Positions 51,752-60,595 of a DNA stretch of 64,000 nt are shown one piece after another (positions within the stretch are counted from its first letter, which is position 1; each line of letters begins with the position of its first letter). The notes under the pieces are model-generated. The model was not told the DNA's origin. It did no database searches and worked only from the letters and a program-made list of their open reading frames with translations. The stretch covers positions 1-64,000 of the forward strand of contig PABI01000082.1 of assembly GCA_002699125.1 (NCBI GenBank), read 5' to 3'. The translations under genes were made by a program, and so were the position numbers. The stretch comes from Anaerolineaceae bacterium. Lineage in GTDB: Bacteria; Chloroflexota; Anaerolineae; Promineifilales; Promineifilaceae.

Positions 51752-52807
51752 GTGTCTACCCACCCGGAAAGCAAACCAACGGCAACACCTTCTCGCTGGC
51801 GCAAATTTTGGCCCTGGATCAATGGGGGGCTTACGGCCGTCTTGCTCATTGGCGGTATCTGGTATCTTTCGCGCACCATTGCCTTTGCCGATATTGGCCA
51901 GGCATTTCTGGCAGCAGACGGCCGTTTCATTCTCCTGGCGCTGCTTATCTTCATCCTTAACGGCAGTGTCAAAGCATGGCGCTGGCGCGTGCTGCTGGCT
52001 CCGGATGAAGAAGATGGGGTGCCGTATACGGCCGTTTTTTGGGCAATCTGGCTGGGTCAGTTTGTCAATACGGTGCTCCCTTTTTTGCGCTTGGGCGAAA
52101 TCGGCCGCGCATATGCAATCAATCAGCAAATCGGCTACAGCAAAATACAGGCCGTCAGCACCATGCTTATTGAAAAAAGCCTTGAATTCATATTGTTAGG
52201 ATTGGTTCTACTGCTTCTCGTTCCTTTAGCAATCTTGCCCTCGAATTTTGACCAGCTTGGCATCATCTTGGCCCTAACAGCGACAATCCTTTTGCTTGGA
52301 ATGGGGCTTGTTACTTATAAAACTGATCAAATTGCTAAGCGATTACAACAATTATTTAAGCATTTTCCGACCAAGGCTGAATCGTGGTTCAATCATAGAT
52401 TGATTTCTGGACTAAACGGCTTATCTGCGTTACACAGCAAGCGTGGTATCCAGGCAATCGTTCTTTCGTCGTTGCTCATTACCTTTCTGGACATTTTTGT
52501 TCCGTATGTTCTTTTTTTTGCTTTTTCTCTACCATTGGATTTTGTAACAGCAATGCTGATTAACGTAGCAGTGGCCCTGGTGACGACGCCACCAACGGCT
52601 CCAGGAGAACTAGGTGTTTTTGAAGCGGCCGTATTTTTTGTGTTGGCTCAGGTGGGGCAGGCCGAATCGTTAGCAACGGCCGTTATCGTAAGCTATGCTG
52701 TCGTGTTTCACTTGTGTACGCTGCTACCCAAAATAGCCTTAGGCAGTCTGGCCGCGGCGCAGACCAAATGGTCATGGCAACGCCTGAGCGCTTCCAGCGC
52801 GCCGTGA
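51752..52807 (+). CDS. Flippase-like (lysylphosphatidylglycerol synthase TM/UPF0104) protein
   Basis: The 351-residue protein has about eight membrane helices and the pattern of the AglD/LPG-synthase transmembrane family: GGIWYLSRTIAF at the start, KAWRWRVLL, LPFLRLGEIGRAY and PTAPGELGVFEAA. Family members are thought to flip lipid-linked saccharides or form the membrane half of lipid-modifying enzymes. The start is GTG at 51752. In this operon it is followed by a glycosyltransferase and DUF2723 protein, suggesting transport of a lipid-linked sugar. The middle part (about 52150-52580) is visibly richer in A+T than its flanks. Confidence 0.85.
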   Translation: MSTHPESKPTATPSRWRKFWPWINGGLTAVLLIGGIWYLSRTIAFADIGQAFLAADGRFILLALLIFILNGSVKAWRWRVLLAPDEEDGVPYTAVFWAIWLGQFVNTVLPFLRLGEIGRAYAINQQIGYSKIQAVSTMLIEKSLEFILLGLVLLLLVPLAILPSNFDQLGIILALTATILLLGMGLVTYKTDQIAKRLQQLFKHFPTKAESWFNHRLISGLNGLSALHSKRGIQAIVLSSLLITFLDIFVPYVLFFAFSLPLDFVTAMLINVAVALVTTPPTAPGELGVFEAAVFFVLAQVGQAESLATAVIVSYAVVFHLCTLLPKIALGSLAAAQTKWSWQRLSASSAP

Positions 52808-52827
52808 ATACACACAGCCCAACATTA

Positions 52828-53796
52828 ATGAACGTATCGATCATCATTCCCGCCTTAAACGCTTACCATACCTTGCCCGCCTGCCTGCAAGCGTGCCAGT
52901 CGCAAGTGCTGCCTGCAGGCGTTCAGCTGGAAATTATTCTGGTAGACGATGGCTCTACTGACAGCACACAGGAAATTGCCCGGGCTGCTGGCGTTCAACT
53001 CGTCCAGCACCAAACCCAGCGCGGCGCAGCGGCAGCGCGCAACAGTGGATTGGCTGTAGCGCAAGGGGAAATCATCCTCTTTACCGATGCAGACTGCGCG
53101 CCCCAACCAAACTGGGTGGCAAAGATGATTCGGCCGTTTCAGGACCCTACCGTCCATGGCTGCAAAGGCATCTACGCTACAAACCAGCCAGAGCTAGTCG
53201 CCCGCTTTGTACAAATTGAATATGAGGACAAGTATGATTTGCTGCGCACCCAGCCTGCCATCGACTTCATCGATACGTATTCGGCCGGTTACCGGGCAGA
53301 CTTGCTCAAAGCAGCAGGCGGCTTCGATGAAGCGATTCATTATGTAGAAGATCAGGAACTTTCATTTCGGCTGGCGGCAGCGGGTCACAAGATGGTTTTC
53401 CAGGAAACGGCCGTCGTCTTTCACCAACACAGCAACAGCCTACCCCGCTACTTCCGCAAAAAAGTGATGATTGGCTACTGGAAAGCCCAAATTATGCGCC
53501 GCTACCCGGAGCGAGTCATCAAAGATTCCCACACGCCACAGGTGCTTAAGCTGCAAATGGCACTGGTGGCCCTCAGTTTGGGCACATTGGCTACTGCCGC
53601 GCTCTTTCCAGTTGCCTTTGTTGTCACTTTTTTGATGCTTGGTCTATTTTTACTGACAACGCTGCCTTTCTTACAAAAGGCGTGGCACAAAGATCGGTCC
53701 GTTTGTTGGGCATCGCCCTGGCTGCTCTTTTGTCGTGCCCTGGCGTTGGGAATTGGTTATGCCTGGGGATTGGTCCAGCCATTGGCCAAGACGTAA
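52828..53796 (+). CDS. Family 2 glycosyltransferase
   Basis: The 322-residue protein has a GT-A fold (SIIIPALNAYHTLPACLQA, DDGSTDSTQEIA, nucleotide-sugar DxD in LFTDADCAP) and the acceptor-side motif VEDQELSFRL, followed by two C-terminal membrane helices (about 255-295). It should transfer a sugar from a nucleotide donor to a lipid or polysaccharide at the membrane; donor and product are unknown. The ATG at 52828 lies 20 bp after the flippase-like stop. It is one of at least three sugar-handling genes in the operon. Confidence 0.9.
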   Translation: MNVSIIIPALNAYHTLPACLQACQSQVLPAGVQLEIILVDDGSTDSTQEIARAAGVQLVQHQTQRGAAAARNSGLAVAQGEIILFTDADCAPQPNWVAKMIRPFQDPTVHGCKGIYATNQPELVARFVQIEYEDKYDLLRTQPAIDFIDTYSAGYRADLLKAAGGFDEAIHYVEDQELSFRLAAAGHKMVFQETAVVFHQHSNSLPRYFRKKVMIGYWKAQIMRRYPERVIKDSHTPQVLKLQMALVALSLGTLATAALFPVAFVVTFLMLGLFLLTTLPFLQKAWHKDRSVCWASPWLLFCRALALGIGYAWGLVQPLAKT

Positions 53797-53800
53797 CTGC

Positions 53801-55222
53801 ATGCGCTCTTGGCTCTGGCAACACCGAAGCATATTGTACAGTCTGGGGACGGCCGTTTTTGCCTTTCTCATCTATTTACCTACTCTAGCACCTGATCTTA
53901 CCTGGCAAGCCAACAGCGGCGATGGGGGCGAACTGATCACCGCCGCCGTCACTCTGGGGATACCCCACCCCCCTGGTTATCCTACTTACATCTTGCTGGG
54001 TAAGCTTTTCAGCTTGCTGCCTTTTGAGCCAGTCGCCTACCGATTCCATTTACTTTCGGCACTTTGTGCCGCTATGGCTGCCGGGTTGGTTACATCTACA
54101 GCCCAAAAGCTGAAAGTTGTATCCGATGCCCAAGCTGCCTTGTCTCTATCAACAATTCCGGGGCTCATTTTTGCTTTTTCACCATTGGTCTGGGATCAGG
54201 CCGTCGTGGCCGAAGTGTACAGTTTGAATTTGCTGGCGGTTGCTGCTTTTTTGTGGGCATTGCTGGGGAAATGGCCGCCTTTCATTATTGGTTTCTGCCT
54301 GGGGTTGAGCTTGACAACTCACCTCACTTCTTTGTTCTTATGGCCATTAACATTAGCCTTAACGCCAGCCAAGAAATGGGGAACATTAACCATTGGTGCG
54401 CTAACTGGCGCTTCGCCTTTCCTGCTACTGCCTGCACTAGCCAGACAAGGAAGCCCAGTTTTATGGGGAAATCCTAATACATTGGCTGGCTGGTGGTGGT
54501 TGGTGAGCGGCCAAATTTACCAGGCCAATCAATTTGCCCTGCCGTTCGCTAAATTATGGCCCAGGCTCCTGATTTGGGTCGGCACATTTGCCCAACAATT
54601 GGCAATTTTCGGTTGGCCGCTGCTTTTACTGGCTGGCCAAAAAGTACAAAACGGCCGTTCCTTAACGCGACGAATATGGTGGAGATTGTTGGGAACAGCC
54701 GTTTTTTATTTGATCTACGCCTTACTTTACAACACTGAGGACGCGATTGTGCTCACACTGCCAGCCCTACTCATGTTTAGCCTTTGCTTAACTCCAGCAG
54801 TTTACTCACTGAAAAGATGGGGGGTCTTCTTGCCGGGAACAGCACTTTTGCTACACTTGTTGAGTCAAAATGGTGCAAATATTCACAATATCCGGCAGCA
54901 AGCGGAGCAAATATTGGAGCCTGCCCCACCAGGCGCAATTTTAATAACATCTGGTGATCCGGACATTTTTTCATTGTGGTATTTCCACCATGTAGAGGGG
55001 CAAAGGCCAGATATTATTCTCGTTGATGACAAGTTGTTTGCCTTTGATTGGTATCGTCATAATCTTGGACAGCAACACTCAACCTTGCGTGCTCTGGACG
55101 AAGACAATCTTACGCTATTTGAAGCGGCTAACAAGCCGCAGCATGCTATTTGTCAGGTGCATTTTGCATCAGGGCCAAGTGGGAAAGTAGCTATTGATTG
55201 TTTACAGGACAGTATCGAGTGA
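53801..55222 (+). CDS. DUF2723 family membrane glycosyltransferase-like protein
   Basis: The 473-residue protein has about ten membrane helices and the DUF2723 opening: FAFLIYLPTLAPDLTWQ, SGDGGELITAA and HPPGYPTY. The family is related to the GT-C superfamily (protein O-mannosyl/oligosaccharyl transferases) with an Asp-containing loop (GDGGEL) near helix 1-2. It may glycosylate surface proteins or lipids from a polyprenyl-sugar donor; the acceptor is unknown. The start is ATG at 53801, 4 nt after the previous stop. Its 3' end overlaps the next gene by 4 bp. The latter half is A+T-rich. Confidence 0.88.
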   Translation: MRSWLWQHRSILYSLGTAVFAFLIYLPTLAPDLTWQANSGDGGELITAAVTLGIPHPPGYPTYILLGKLFSLLPFEPVAYRFHLLSALCAAMAAGLVTSTAQKLKVVSDAQAALSLSTIPGLIFAFSPLVWDQAVVAEVYSLNLLAVAAFLWALLGKWPPFIIGFCLGLSLTTHLTSLFLWPLTLALTPAKKWGTLTIGALTGASPFLLLPALARQGSPVLWGNPNTLAGWWWLVSGQIYQANQFALPFAKLWPRLLIWVGTFAQQLAIFGWPLLLLAGQKVQNGRSLTRRIWWRLLGTAVFYLIYALLYNTEDAIVLTLPALLMFSLCLTPAVYSLKRWGVFLPGTALLLHLLSQNGANIHNIRQQAEQILEPAPPGAILITSGDPDIFSLWYFHHVEGQRPDIILVDDKLFAFDWYRHNLGQQHSTLRALDEDNLTLFEAANKPQHAICQVHFASGPSGKVAIDCLQDSIE

Positions 55223-57255
55223 CAACAAAAACCGATAACACCATACAAAGATCACAAGCCATTTCCTTTTGGCCCTTGCGCTGGAAAACAGTTTTCCTAT
55301 TCTTGGGTCTGTTGTTGCTGCTGTGGCTTGGTGTAAAAGGGTGGCGCATTGGTCAGGCGATAAACTCCTTGTTGACACAGCAAGAGACAGCGCAAACGCT
55401 CATGGCAAATGGCCTTACCAATATTGACCCAGATGCAGCGGAGTCGATGGTCAGCACCATTCGACAAGATTTTATTGTGCTGCGGCATGAAACAGCTTTT
55501 TTGATGCCTTTCATGCCCCGCCTGGGTTGGGTGCCTAAGGTTGGCCCATTGCTGGTATCTACCCCACAATTGGTGGAAATGGGGGATGCGGGAACGGAAA
55601 CGGCCGTTTACGCCATGGCCAGCCTCAAACCAATTTTACACATCATACAAGTAGAAGATGCCGATGATGGCCAACTGCCGCAGCTGATTAATGCCCTAGC
55701 CGAGGCTCGTCCCGGACTGGCTCAGGCGGCTTTGTCGCTGGATCGTGTAGTTCAGGCACGAGCCGATATTACCAATGTTGATGCGTTCCCAGAGCGTCTC
55801 AAACCCCTATTTGCTCAGGCAGACGAATGGCTACCTATTGCCCAGGACAGTCTGGCAATTGTGCAGATTTTGCCGGAGATCATGGGGCAGGACGGCCGTC
55901 GCACTTACCTCCTATTAGCCCAAAACGAAGATGAAATTCGGGCCACTGGCGGCTTTATCTCCGGTGTAGGGACACTTACCGTCGAAAACGGTGATATTCA
56001 GAGCCTTGCCTTTCAGGATGCCAGTACATTTGATACCCAAACTCTACTAGAAAACTCAGACCTGTATGATTATCCGCCACAGCCACTTTATGAGTTCATG
56101 GGGCTAGATTATTTGTTGTTGCGAGATGCCAATTACTGGCCTGATTTTCCTCATTCGGCACAAACAGCCATAGAGCTGTACCAGCGCGTGGAGCCTGAGA
56201 CTATGCTAGATGGCGTCATTGCCATTGACCAGCAGTTTATGAGCCTGCTGGTTGCGGCCACCGGTCCCGTGAAAATTGCCGACGGTGGTGAAACAATTAC
56301 GGCACAAAACACGGTGGAAAGCTTCCGCAATGCATTTAATATTCGCGAAGATCAAACTGTTCAGGATTGGCTGCAAAATCGCAAAGCGTTCTTGCTAACC
56401 TTTGCTACAGCTATTCTGGACAAAATTCAAAGCAACTTTGGGGCAGTGGAGCCAATTGCTTTCATCAAAAATATGCACGAGGCGCTCAACAACCGCCATC
56501 TACAAATTTATCTGGTGGACGCTGAAGAAACGGCCGTACTTGACCAACTAAATTGGGACGGCCGTTTAGAAAATCCACCTGGCCAAGATTTTCTATTGGT
56601 TCTAGATACAAATATGGGCTACAACAAAACGAACATGCACATACAACGCAGCTATGTTTACAATGTCACCCTGAACCCCGTTGGTGAATCAGAATCTGAC
56701 CTCACAATTTCTTACAAGCACACAAATCTACCCATTGAAAATTCAGTTTGTGAACAAGGCATATCTTATGCCAACGCACCTAATTATCAAGAGATAGCGG
56801 ATCGCTGCTACTTTAATTTTTTGCGAATTTACGCCCCACTGAATTCACACTTGTCTAATGCTTCAACCCACCAGGTGCCGGCAGAAACGCTTCTGAGCGG
56901 CATCGCCTGGAATGGTTCACCAAGCACAACGAATGAATTTGCCAAATTTACTACCTTCACAAATTTCTTCATGGTGCCACGCGGTGAAGAACTCACAACA
57001 GCGTATAATTACACGCTTCCCCAAACTATTGTTCAACGAGGAGAAAATGGCCAGTTCGTATATAATCTTTGGCTGCAAAAACAGGCGGGTTCGCCCACCG
57101 AATCAGTCAGAGTAAACGTTACTCTTCCCGAAGGAAGCACTCTATTAAATTATCAAACAACTAGCGAAGCAGCTATGCACAGCGAAACCAATGTAGTTGA
57201 AATTTCGCTTGATCTACAGACAGATACACAAATCTCTATCACATTCAGCCAGTAA
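55219..57255 (+). CDS. DUF4012 membrane protein
   Basis: The 678-residue protein has one N-terminal membrane helix (about residues 25-45) and a large extracytoplasmic DUF4012 domain: the family motif LLLAQNEDEIRATGGFISGVG, followed by LDYLLLRDANYWPDFPHSAQTA and TMLDGVIAIDQQF. DUF4012 genes often accompany polysaccharide or lipopolysaccharide genes in Chloroflexota and Actinobacteria, but have no established activity. The GTG start at 55219 overlaps the preceding stop (GTGA). It lies 4 nt before the methyltransferase gene. The C-terminal third is A+T-rich. Confidence 0.88.
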   Translation: MTTKTDNTIQRSQAISFWPLRWKTVFLFLGLLLLLWLGVKGWRIGQAINSLLTQQETAQTLMANGLTNIDPDAAESMVSTIRQDFIVLRHETAFLMPFMPRLGWVPKVGPLLVSTPQLVEMGDAGTETAVYAMASLKPILHIIQVEDADDGQLPQLINALAEARPGLAQAALSLDRVVQARADITNVDAFPERLKPLFAQADEWLPIAQDSLAIVQILPEIMGQDGRRTYLLLAQNEDEIRATGGFISGVGTLTVENGDIQSLAFQDASTFDTQTLLENSDLYDYPPQPLYEFMGLDYLLLRDANYWPDFPHSAQTAIELYQRVEPETMLDGVIAIDQQFMSLLVAATGPVKIADGGETITAQNTVESFRNAFNIREDQTVQDWLQNRKAFLLTFATAILDKIQSNFGAVEPIAFIKNMHEALNNRHLQIYLVDAEETAVLDQLNWDGRLENPPGQDFLLVLDTNMGYNKTNMHIQRSYVYNVTLNPVGESESDLTISYKHTNLPIENSVCEQGISYANAPNYQEIADRCYFNFLRIYAPLNSHLSNASTHQVPAETLLSGIAWNGSPSTTNEFAKFTTFTNFFMVPRGEELTTAYNYTLPQTIVQRGENGQFVYNLWLQKQAGSPTESVRVNVTLPEGSTLLNYQTTSEAAMHSETNVVEISLDLQTDTQISITFSQ

Positions 57256-57259
57256 AAAA

Positions 57260-58057
57260 ATGCAGAAGCAATTGAAAAACCGACAAAACCGGCAAGAAAT
57301 TATTCAAAAAGAGTTGGAATGGCACGATAAAGAAGCACATCGGCGCTTACCCCTCGACCATTTTCTCTATGCGCCGCCCGCGTTTGACGGGTTATCAAAC
57401 TTTTGCCTGGAATTTCTACAGGCAAAAGATGGTGAATTGGTTTTAGATATGGGCTGTGGGGAAGGAAAACACACGATCGATCTTGCCCGTAACAACCTAA
57501 CCGTTGTCAGTGTCGATTTGTCTCATACCCAGCTTTTATTAGCAAAAGAGATGGCAGCCCAATTACTGCCAGATGCTGAAATTCTTTTCGTCCAGGCAAA
57601 TGCGGAAGAACTCCCTTTCGCCCAAAATAGTTTTAGAATTATTTTTGGCAAGGCAATCATTCATCATCTTGATGAAAAACTCTCAATAGCTGAAGTCAAG
57701 CGGCTATTAAAGCCTCAAGGACGGGCTACGTTTTCAGAACCGTTAGCTCACCACCCTCTTATTTGGCTTGGTAGAAAGCTAACTCCCAAATTACGTACTC
57801 AGGATGAGCATCCTTTAACTATTCAGGAAATGTCCCGTTTTGGGCAAGCATTTGGGACAAAGGAAGTTGATACTTTTTTCTTATTTGCTCCGCTAGCCTA
57901 CGTTGTCCGTGCTTTGCCTAGAGGTGAGATGGCGTTTCAAAAACTCCATAGATTTTTGGCCAAAGTTGACAAGCAAATTTTTAATGCAATAGGCAGTGCC
58001 AAGAGATTGGCCTGGTACGGCGTTGTGAATGTAACAAATACTCATGGTGTCCCGTGA
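57260..58057 (+). CDS. Class I SAM-dependent methyltransferase
   Basis: The 265-residue protein has a Rossmann-type SAM fold: VLDMGCGEGKHTIDLARN (motif I), VDLSHTQLLLAKE, NAEELPFAQNSF and IIHHLDEK. It belongs to the UbiE/SmtA-like cluster, acting on small molecules, lipids or sugars; the substrate is not evident. By position, it probably methylates a glycan or its lipid carrier. ATG at 57260 lies 4 nt after the DUF4012 stop. This gene is markedly A+T-richer than most of the window, hinting at separate origin. Confidence 0.88.
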   Translation: MQKQLKNRQNRQEIIQKELEWHDKEAHRRLPLDHFLYAPPAFDGLSNFCLEFLQAKDGELVLDMGCGEGKHTIDLARNNLTVVSVDLSHTQLLLAKEMAAQLLPDAEILFVQANAEELPFAQNSFRIIFGKAIIHHLDEKLSIAEVKRLLKPQGRATFSEPLAHHPLIWLGRKLTPKLRTQDEHPLTIQEMSRFGQAFGTKEVDTFFLFAPLAYVVRALPRGEMAFQKLHRFLAKVDKQIFNAIGSAKRLAWYGVVNVTNTHGVP

Positions 58058-58962
58058 TGATTCAACGAAATATTATCCTTGCTCTATTTTGTCTACTGGT
58101 TGGTGCTGCCGCATTTGGGGGAAGTGTCAATTTACCCGCTGTCTATGGCTCTGACAGTAAACAAGACCAAACGATTCCAACCCGAACACCAACTTCCCCC
58201 CCACCTACTGCAACGCAATCCGGTGGCGGTGGCGGCGGTGGCACCAATCCCACGGCAACCAATACGCCACCACCACAAGCAACGCCAACATCAACCCTGC
58301 TGCCGGTTAACATTGCGCCCACGCCGGTTGGGGGCTTCTTACCCACGGCCGAACCGTGCAGTGGCAATCCCACTATCGAAACGTTAGGAGCCACCAACGT
58401 GCGTAGTGGTCCAGGCCTGGAGTATGACGTTATTGGGCAACTGGTTTATTTAGAGGTGCGCTACATTGTAGGACGGGCAGAAACGGCCGAATGGTGGCTC
58501 ATCCAGTTTAACAACGGCCAGTTTGGCTGGGTGGCCGATGAAATTGTTTTGGTCCAGGGCTATACACCCATCGTGCCCATAGTCGAAGCCCCACCGCTTG
58601 ATGACAGTACGCACACACCGGGGGCAATCTGGAATCCCACACCGATTCCGTTTTGCACCGTCACGCCGGTGCCAACCGATACGCCGACCACCGCCCCTAC
58701 GGCCACAAGCAGCGACGTTGCGGTAACGGCCCCTACGGAAACACCTACCGCCACGGAGCCAGCTCCCACTGAGGTGCGTCCCACCGCTACAGCGATTGTT
58801 CAGCCAACGGCCGTTCCCCCTCAACCAACAGCCACAGCCGCTGCCACAGCCGAAGCGGCCAATCCGCCAGATGAAGGCGGCAACGGCGGCCTCATCCTGG
58901 TTGGGATTGGACTTGTCTTGGTTGCAGGCCTGGCAATCTTCTTCGCACGCCGGCGCGGTTAG
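58057..58962 (+). CDS. SH3b surface protein with C-terminal membrane anchor
   Basis: The 301-residue protein has a signal peptide (LALFCLLVGAAAFGGSV), a Thr/Pro/Gly linker, one SH3b domain (about residues 100-170, GATNVRSGPGLEYDVIGQL...GQFGWVADEI), a long Thr/Pro/Ala stretch and a C-terminal tail of a Gly run (GGNGG), a membrane helix and RRRG. I infer a wall-bound, membrane-anchored protein. The ATG overlaps the preceding stop by one base (TGATG). It belongs to the envelope operon and shares its C-terminal anchor type with the GH99-like protein at 46650. Confidence 0.8.
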   Translation: MIQRNIILALFCLLVGAAAFGGSVNLPAVYGSDSKQDQTIPTRTPTSPPPTATQSGGGGGGGTNPTATNTPPPQATPTSTLLPVNIAPTPVGGFLPTAEPCSGNPTIETLGATNVRSGPGLEYDVIGQLVYLEVRYIVGRAETAEWWLIQFNNGQFGWVADEIVLVQGYTPIVPIVEAPPLDDSTHTPGAIWNPTPIPFCTVTPVPTDTPTTAPTATSSDVAVTAPTETPTATEPAPTEVRPTATAIVQPTAVPPQPTATAAATAEAANPPDEGGNGGLILVGIGLVLVAGLAIFFARRRG

Positions 58963-58970
58963 CGGACAAA

Positions 58971-60365
58971 ATGGCGGCAACGTTTCGCCTCAGACAACTT
59001 TTTGCCTTTACCGTTTTTATCGTTCTAGCCTCGCTGGATAATGCAGCGGCAGGTGTGCTGCCGCCACTGTACGCCATCATCGCCCGTGATTTGCAGGCCA
59101 GTGATGCCGCGTTGGGTTCGGTTACGGCCGTTTACATTCTAATCGTAGCCATTGCTGCCGTGCTGTGGGGCTACCGGGGCGACCAGAAAAGGCGCAAACC
59201 GCTTCTGTTTTGGGGCACGCTGGTCTGGGTGACAGCCATGCTGCTTACCACGACAGCCCAAACCTTTATCCATTTTTTATTGTTTCAGATGATGACGGCC
59301 GTTGGCGTTGGCGGCATCAGCTCATTGGGATTCAGCGTGGTGAGCGATCTGGTGCCGGCCCATCGACGGGGGCTGGCGTTGAGCCTGTGGAGCGTCTCAC
59401 AGGGCATTGGCACCTCGCTGGGGGCGCTGCTGGCGGGAACAGTTGGCGCTTTTGATTGGCGCTATCCTTTTTGGATTATTGCCGCCGCCGGGCTGCTGTT
59501 TGCCCTCCTCTTTTTGTTTACCCAGGAGCCGCTGCGCGGCCAGGCTGAGCCGGAGCTAAAGCCGATTTTTGCCCAGGGCAAACGGTACGAATTCCGCATC
59601 AGCCGTGCCGATGTTGCCGGTATGTTACGGCAAGCGTCCAATCGCTGGCTGCTGCTGCAAAGCTTCTTCTATGCGCTGGCTTACGGTTCCACCGTCTGGA
59701 TTCCCCGCTGGACCGTAGCCCGTGTTCAAGCCGAGGGCTATGGTTTGGAGACGGCCACCATTGTGGGCAATCTGATCATTGCCCTGTTGAGTTTGGGGGG
59801 ATTTACGGCCGTTCTCTCCGGGCATCTGGGCGACTGGTGGCAAACACGGAACAGTCGGGGACGCGTGCGTTTAGCCATGATTGGGTTGCTGGTTTCTGCC
59901 CCGTTGTACGTCTGGCTCTACTTCATCCCTTTTCGTAACCTCATACTCCCGGAACCGGCCAGCTTTTGGCAGTTGGTGACGGCCGTTCTGGTCGCGTTCA
60001 TCAGCAATGGTTGGGTAATCCTGGCGTTTGTGGTGGCGTTTACGGCCGTCACCTTCCAGTCCGCCGATCCGCCCAACTGGGCGGCCATGATTACTGATGT
60101 GAACCTGCCCGAACATCGCGGCACGGTCATCGGGCTTAGCCGTCTGTTTCGCGCCGTGGGCAACGCCATCAGCGTCTGGCTGGCCGGTTGGCTGTTTGCC
60201 AGCCTCACCGGTCGCCTGCCCGAACCAGACAATTACGCCGTGGGGCTTTCCCTCTTCCAAATCTTCGTGCCTCCCTCGTTAATCTGCTATCTCTTCCTAC
60301 AGAAATACATTGCCAGCGACAAGCAGGCCATTGCCCAATTGCTCACAAAGCGAGCCCAAACCTAA
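58971..60365 (+). CDS. Major facilitator superfamily transporter
   Basis: The 464-residue protein has 12 predicted helices. The MFS motif A-like segment GYRGDQKRRKP lies between helices 2 and 3, and a second related loop (SGHLGDWWQTRNSRGRVR) lies mid-protein. The family moves sugars, drugs, lipids or metabolites with protons; this one resembles spinster-like/drug exporters and has no substrate clue. It starts 8 bp after the SH3b gene, so it probably ends the envelope operon. A GntR-regulated locus begins 230 bp downstream. Confidence 0.9.
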   Translation: MAATFRLRQLFAFTVFIVLASLDNAAAGVLPPLYAIIARDLQASDAALGSVTAVYILIVAIAAVLWGYRGDQKRRKPLLFWGTLVWVTAMLLTTTAQTFIHFLLFQMMTAVGVGGISSLGFSVVSDLVPAHRRGLALSLWSVSQGIGTSLGALLAGTVGAFDWRYPFWIIAAAGLLFALLFLFTQEPLRGQAEPELKPIFAQGKRYEFRISRADVAGMLRQASNRWLLLQSFFYALAYGSTVWIPRWTVARVQAEGYGLETATIVGNLIIALLSLGGFTAVLSGHLGDWWQTRNSRGRVRLAMIGLLVSAPLYVWLYFIPFRNLILPEPASFWQLVTAVLVAFISNGWVILAFVVAFTAVTFQSADPPNWAAMITDVNLPEHRGTVIGLSRLFRAVGNAISVWLAGWLFASLTGRLPEPDNYAVGLSLFQIFVPPSLICYLFLQKYIASDKQAIAQLLTKRAQT

Positions 60366-60425
60366 AATAATCTTCTCAATCGCTTGCGTCACACTGAACG
60401 TGTGTTACCATTGCGCCCAAGTTCA

Positions 60426-60444
60426 GATATATCACAGATATATC
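60426..60444. promoter_or_regulatory. Twin GATATATC palindromes, possible operator
   Basis: GATATATC occurs at 60426-60433 and 60437-60444, so the two symmetric sites are 11 bp apart, about one helical turn. The GntR gene begins 150 bp downstream. A dimeric repressor bound twice on one helix face would fit; this is an inference. Confidence 0.4.
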
Positions 60445-60465
60445 AATTGCATTTTAGGGGCTCAT

Positions 60466-60517
60466 GTAAAAGCGGGAACAGCTTCGGATGTTAAAAAAGC
60501 AATTTTCCCGCTTTTAC
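60466..60517. repeat. Perfect 13-bp inverted repeat
   Basis: GTAAAAGCGGGAA (60466-60478) and its complement (60505-60517), with a 26-nt loop. It lies between the MFS gene and the GntR gene and could end the envelope operon. Confidence 0.75.
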
Positions 60518-60595
60518 TAAAGTAATCGGCCAAGCCACTCTGTCCTATCTACAAAACCCAATGCCGATTACACAACTCGCAAAAAGGGAAACAAG

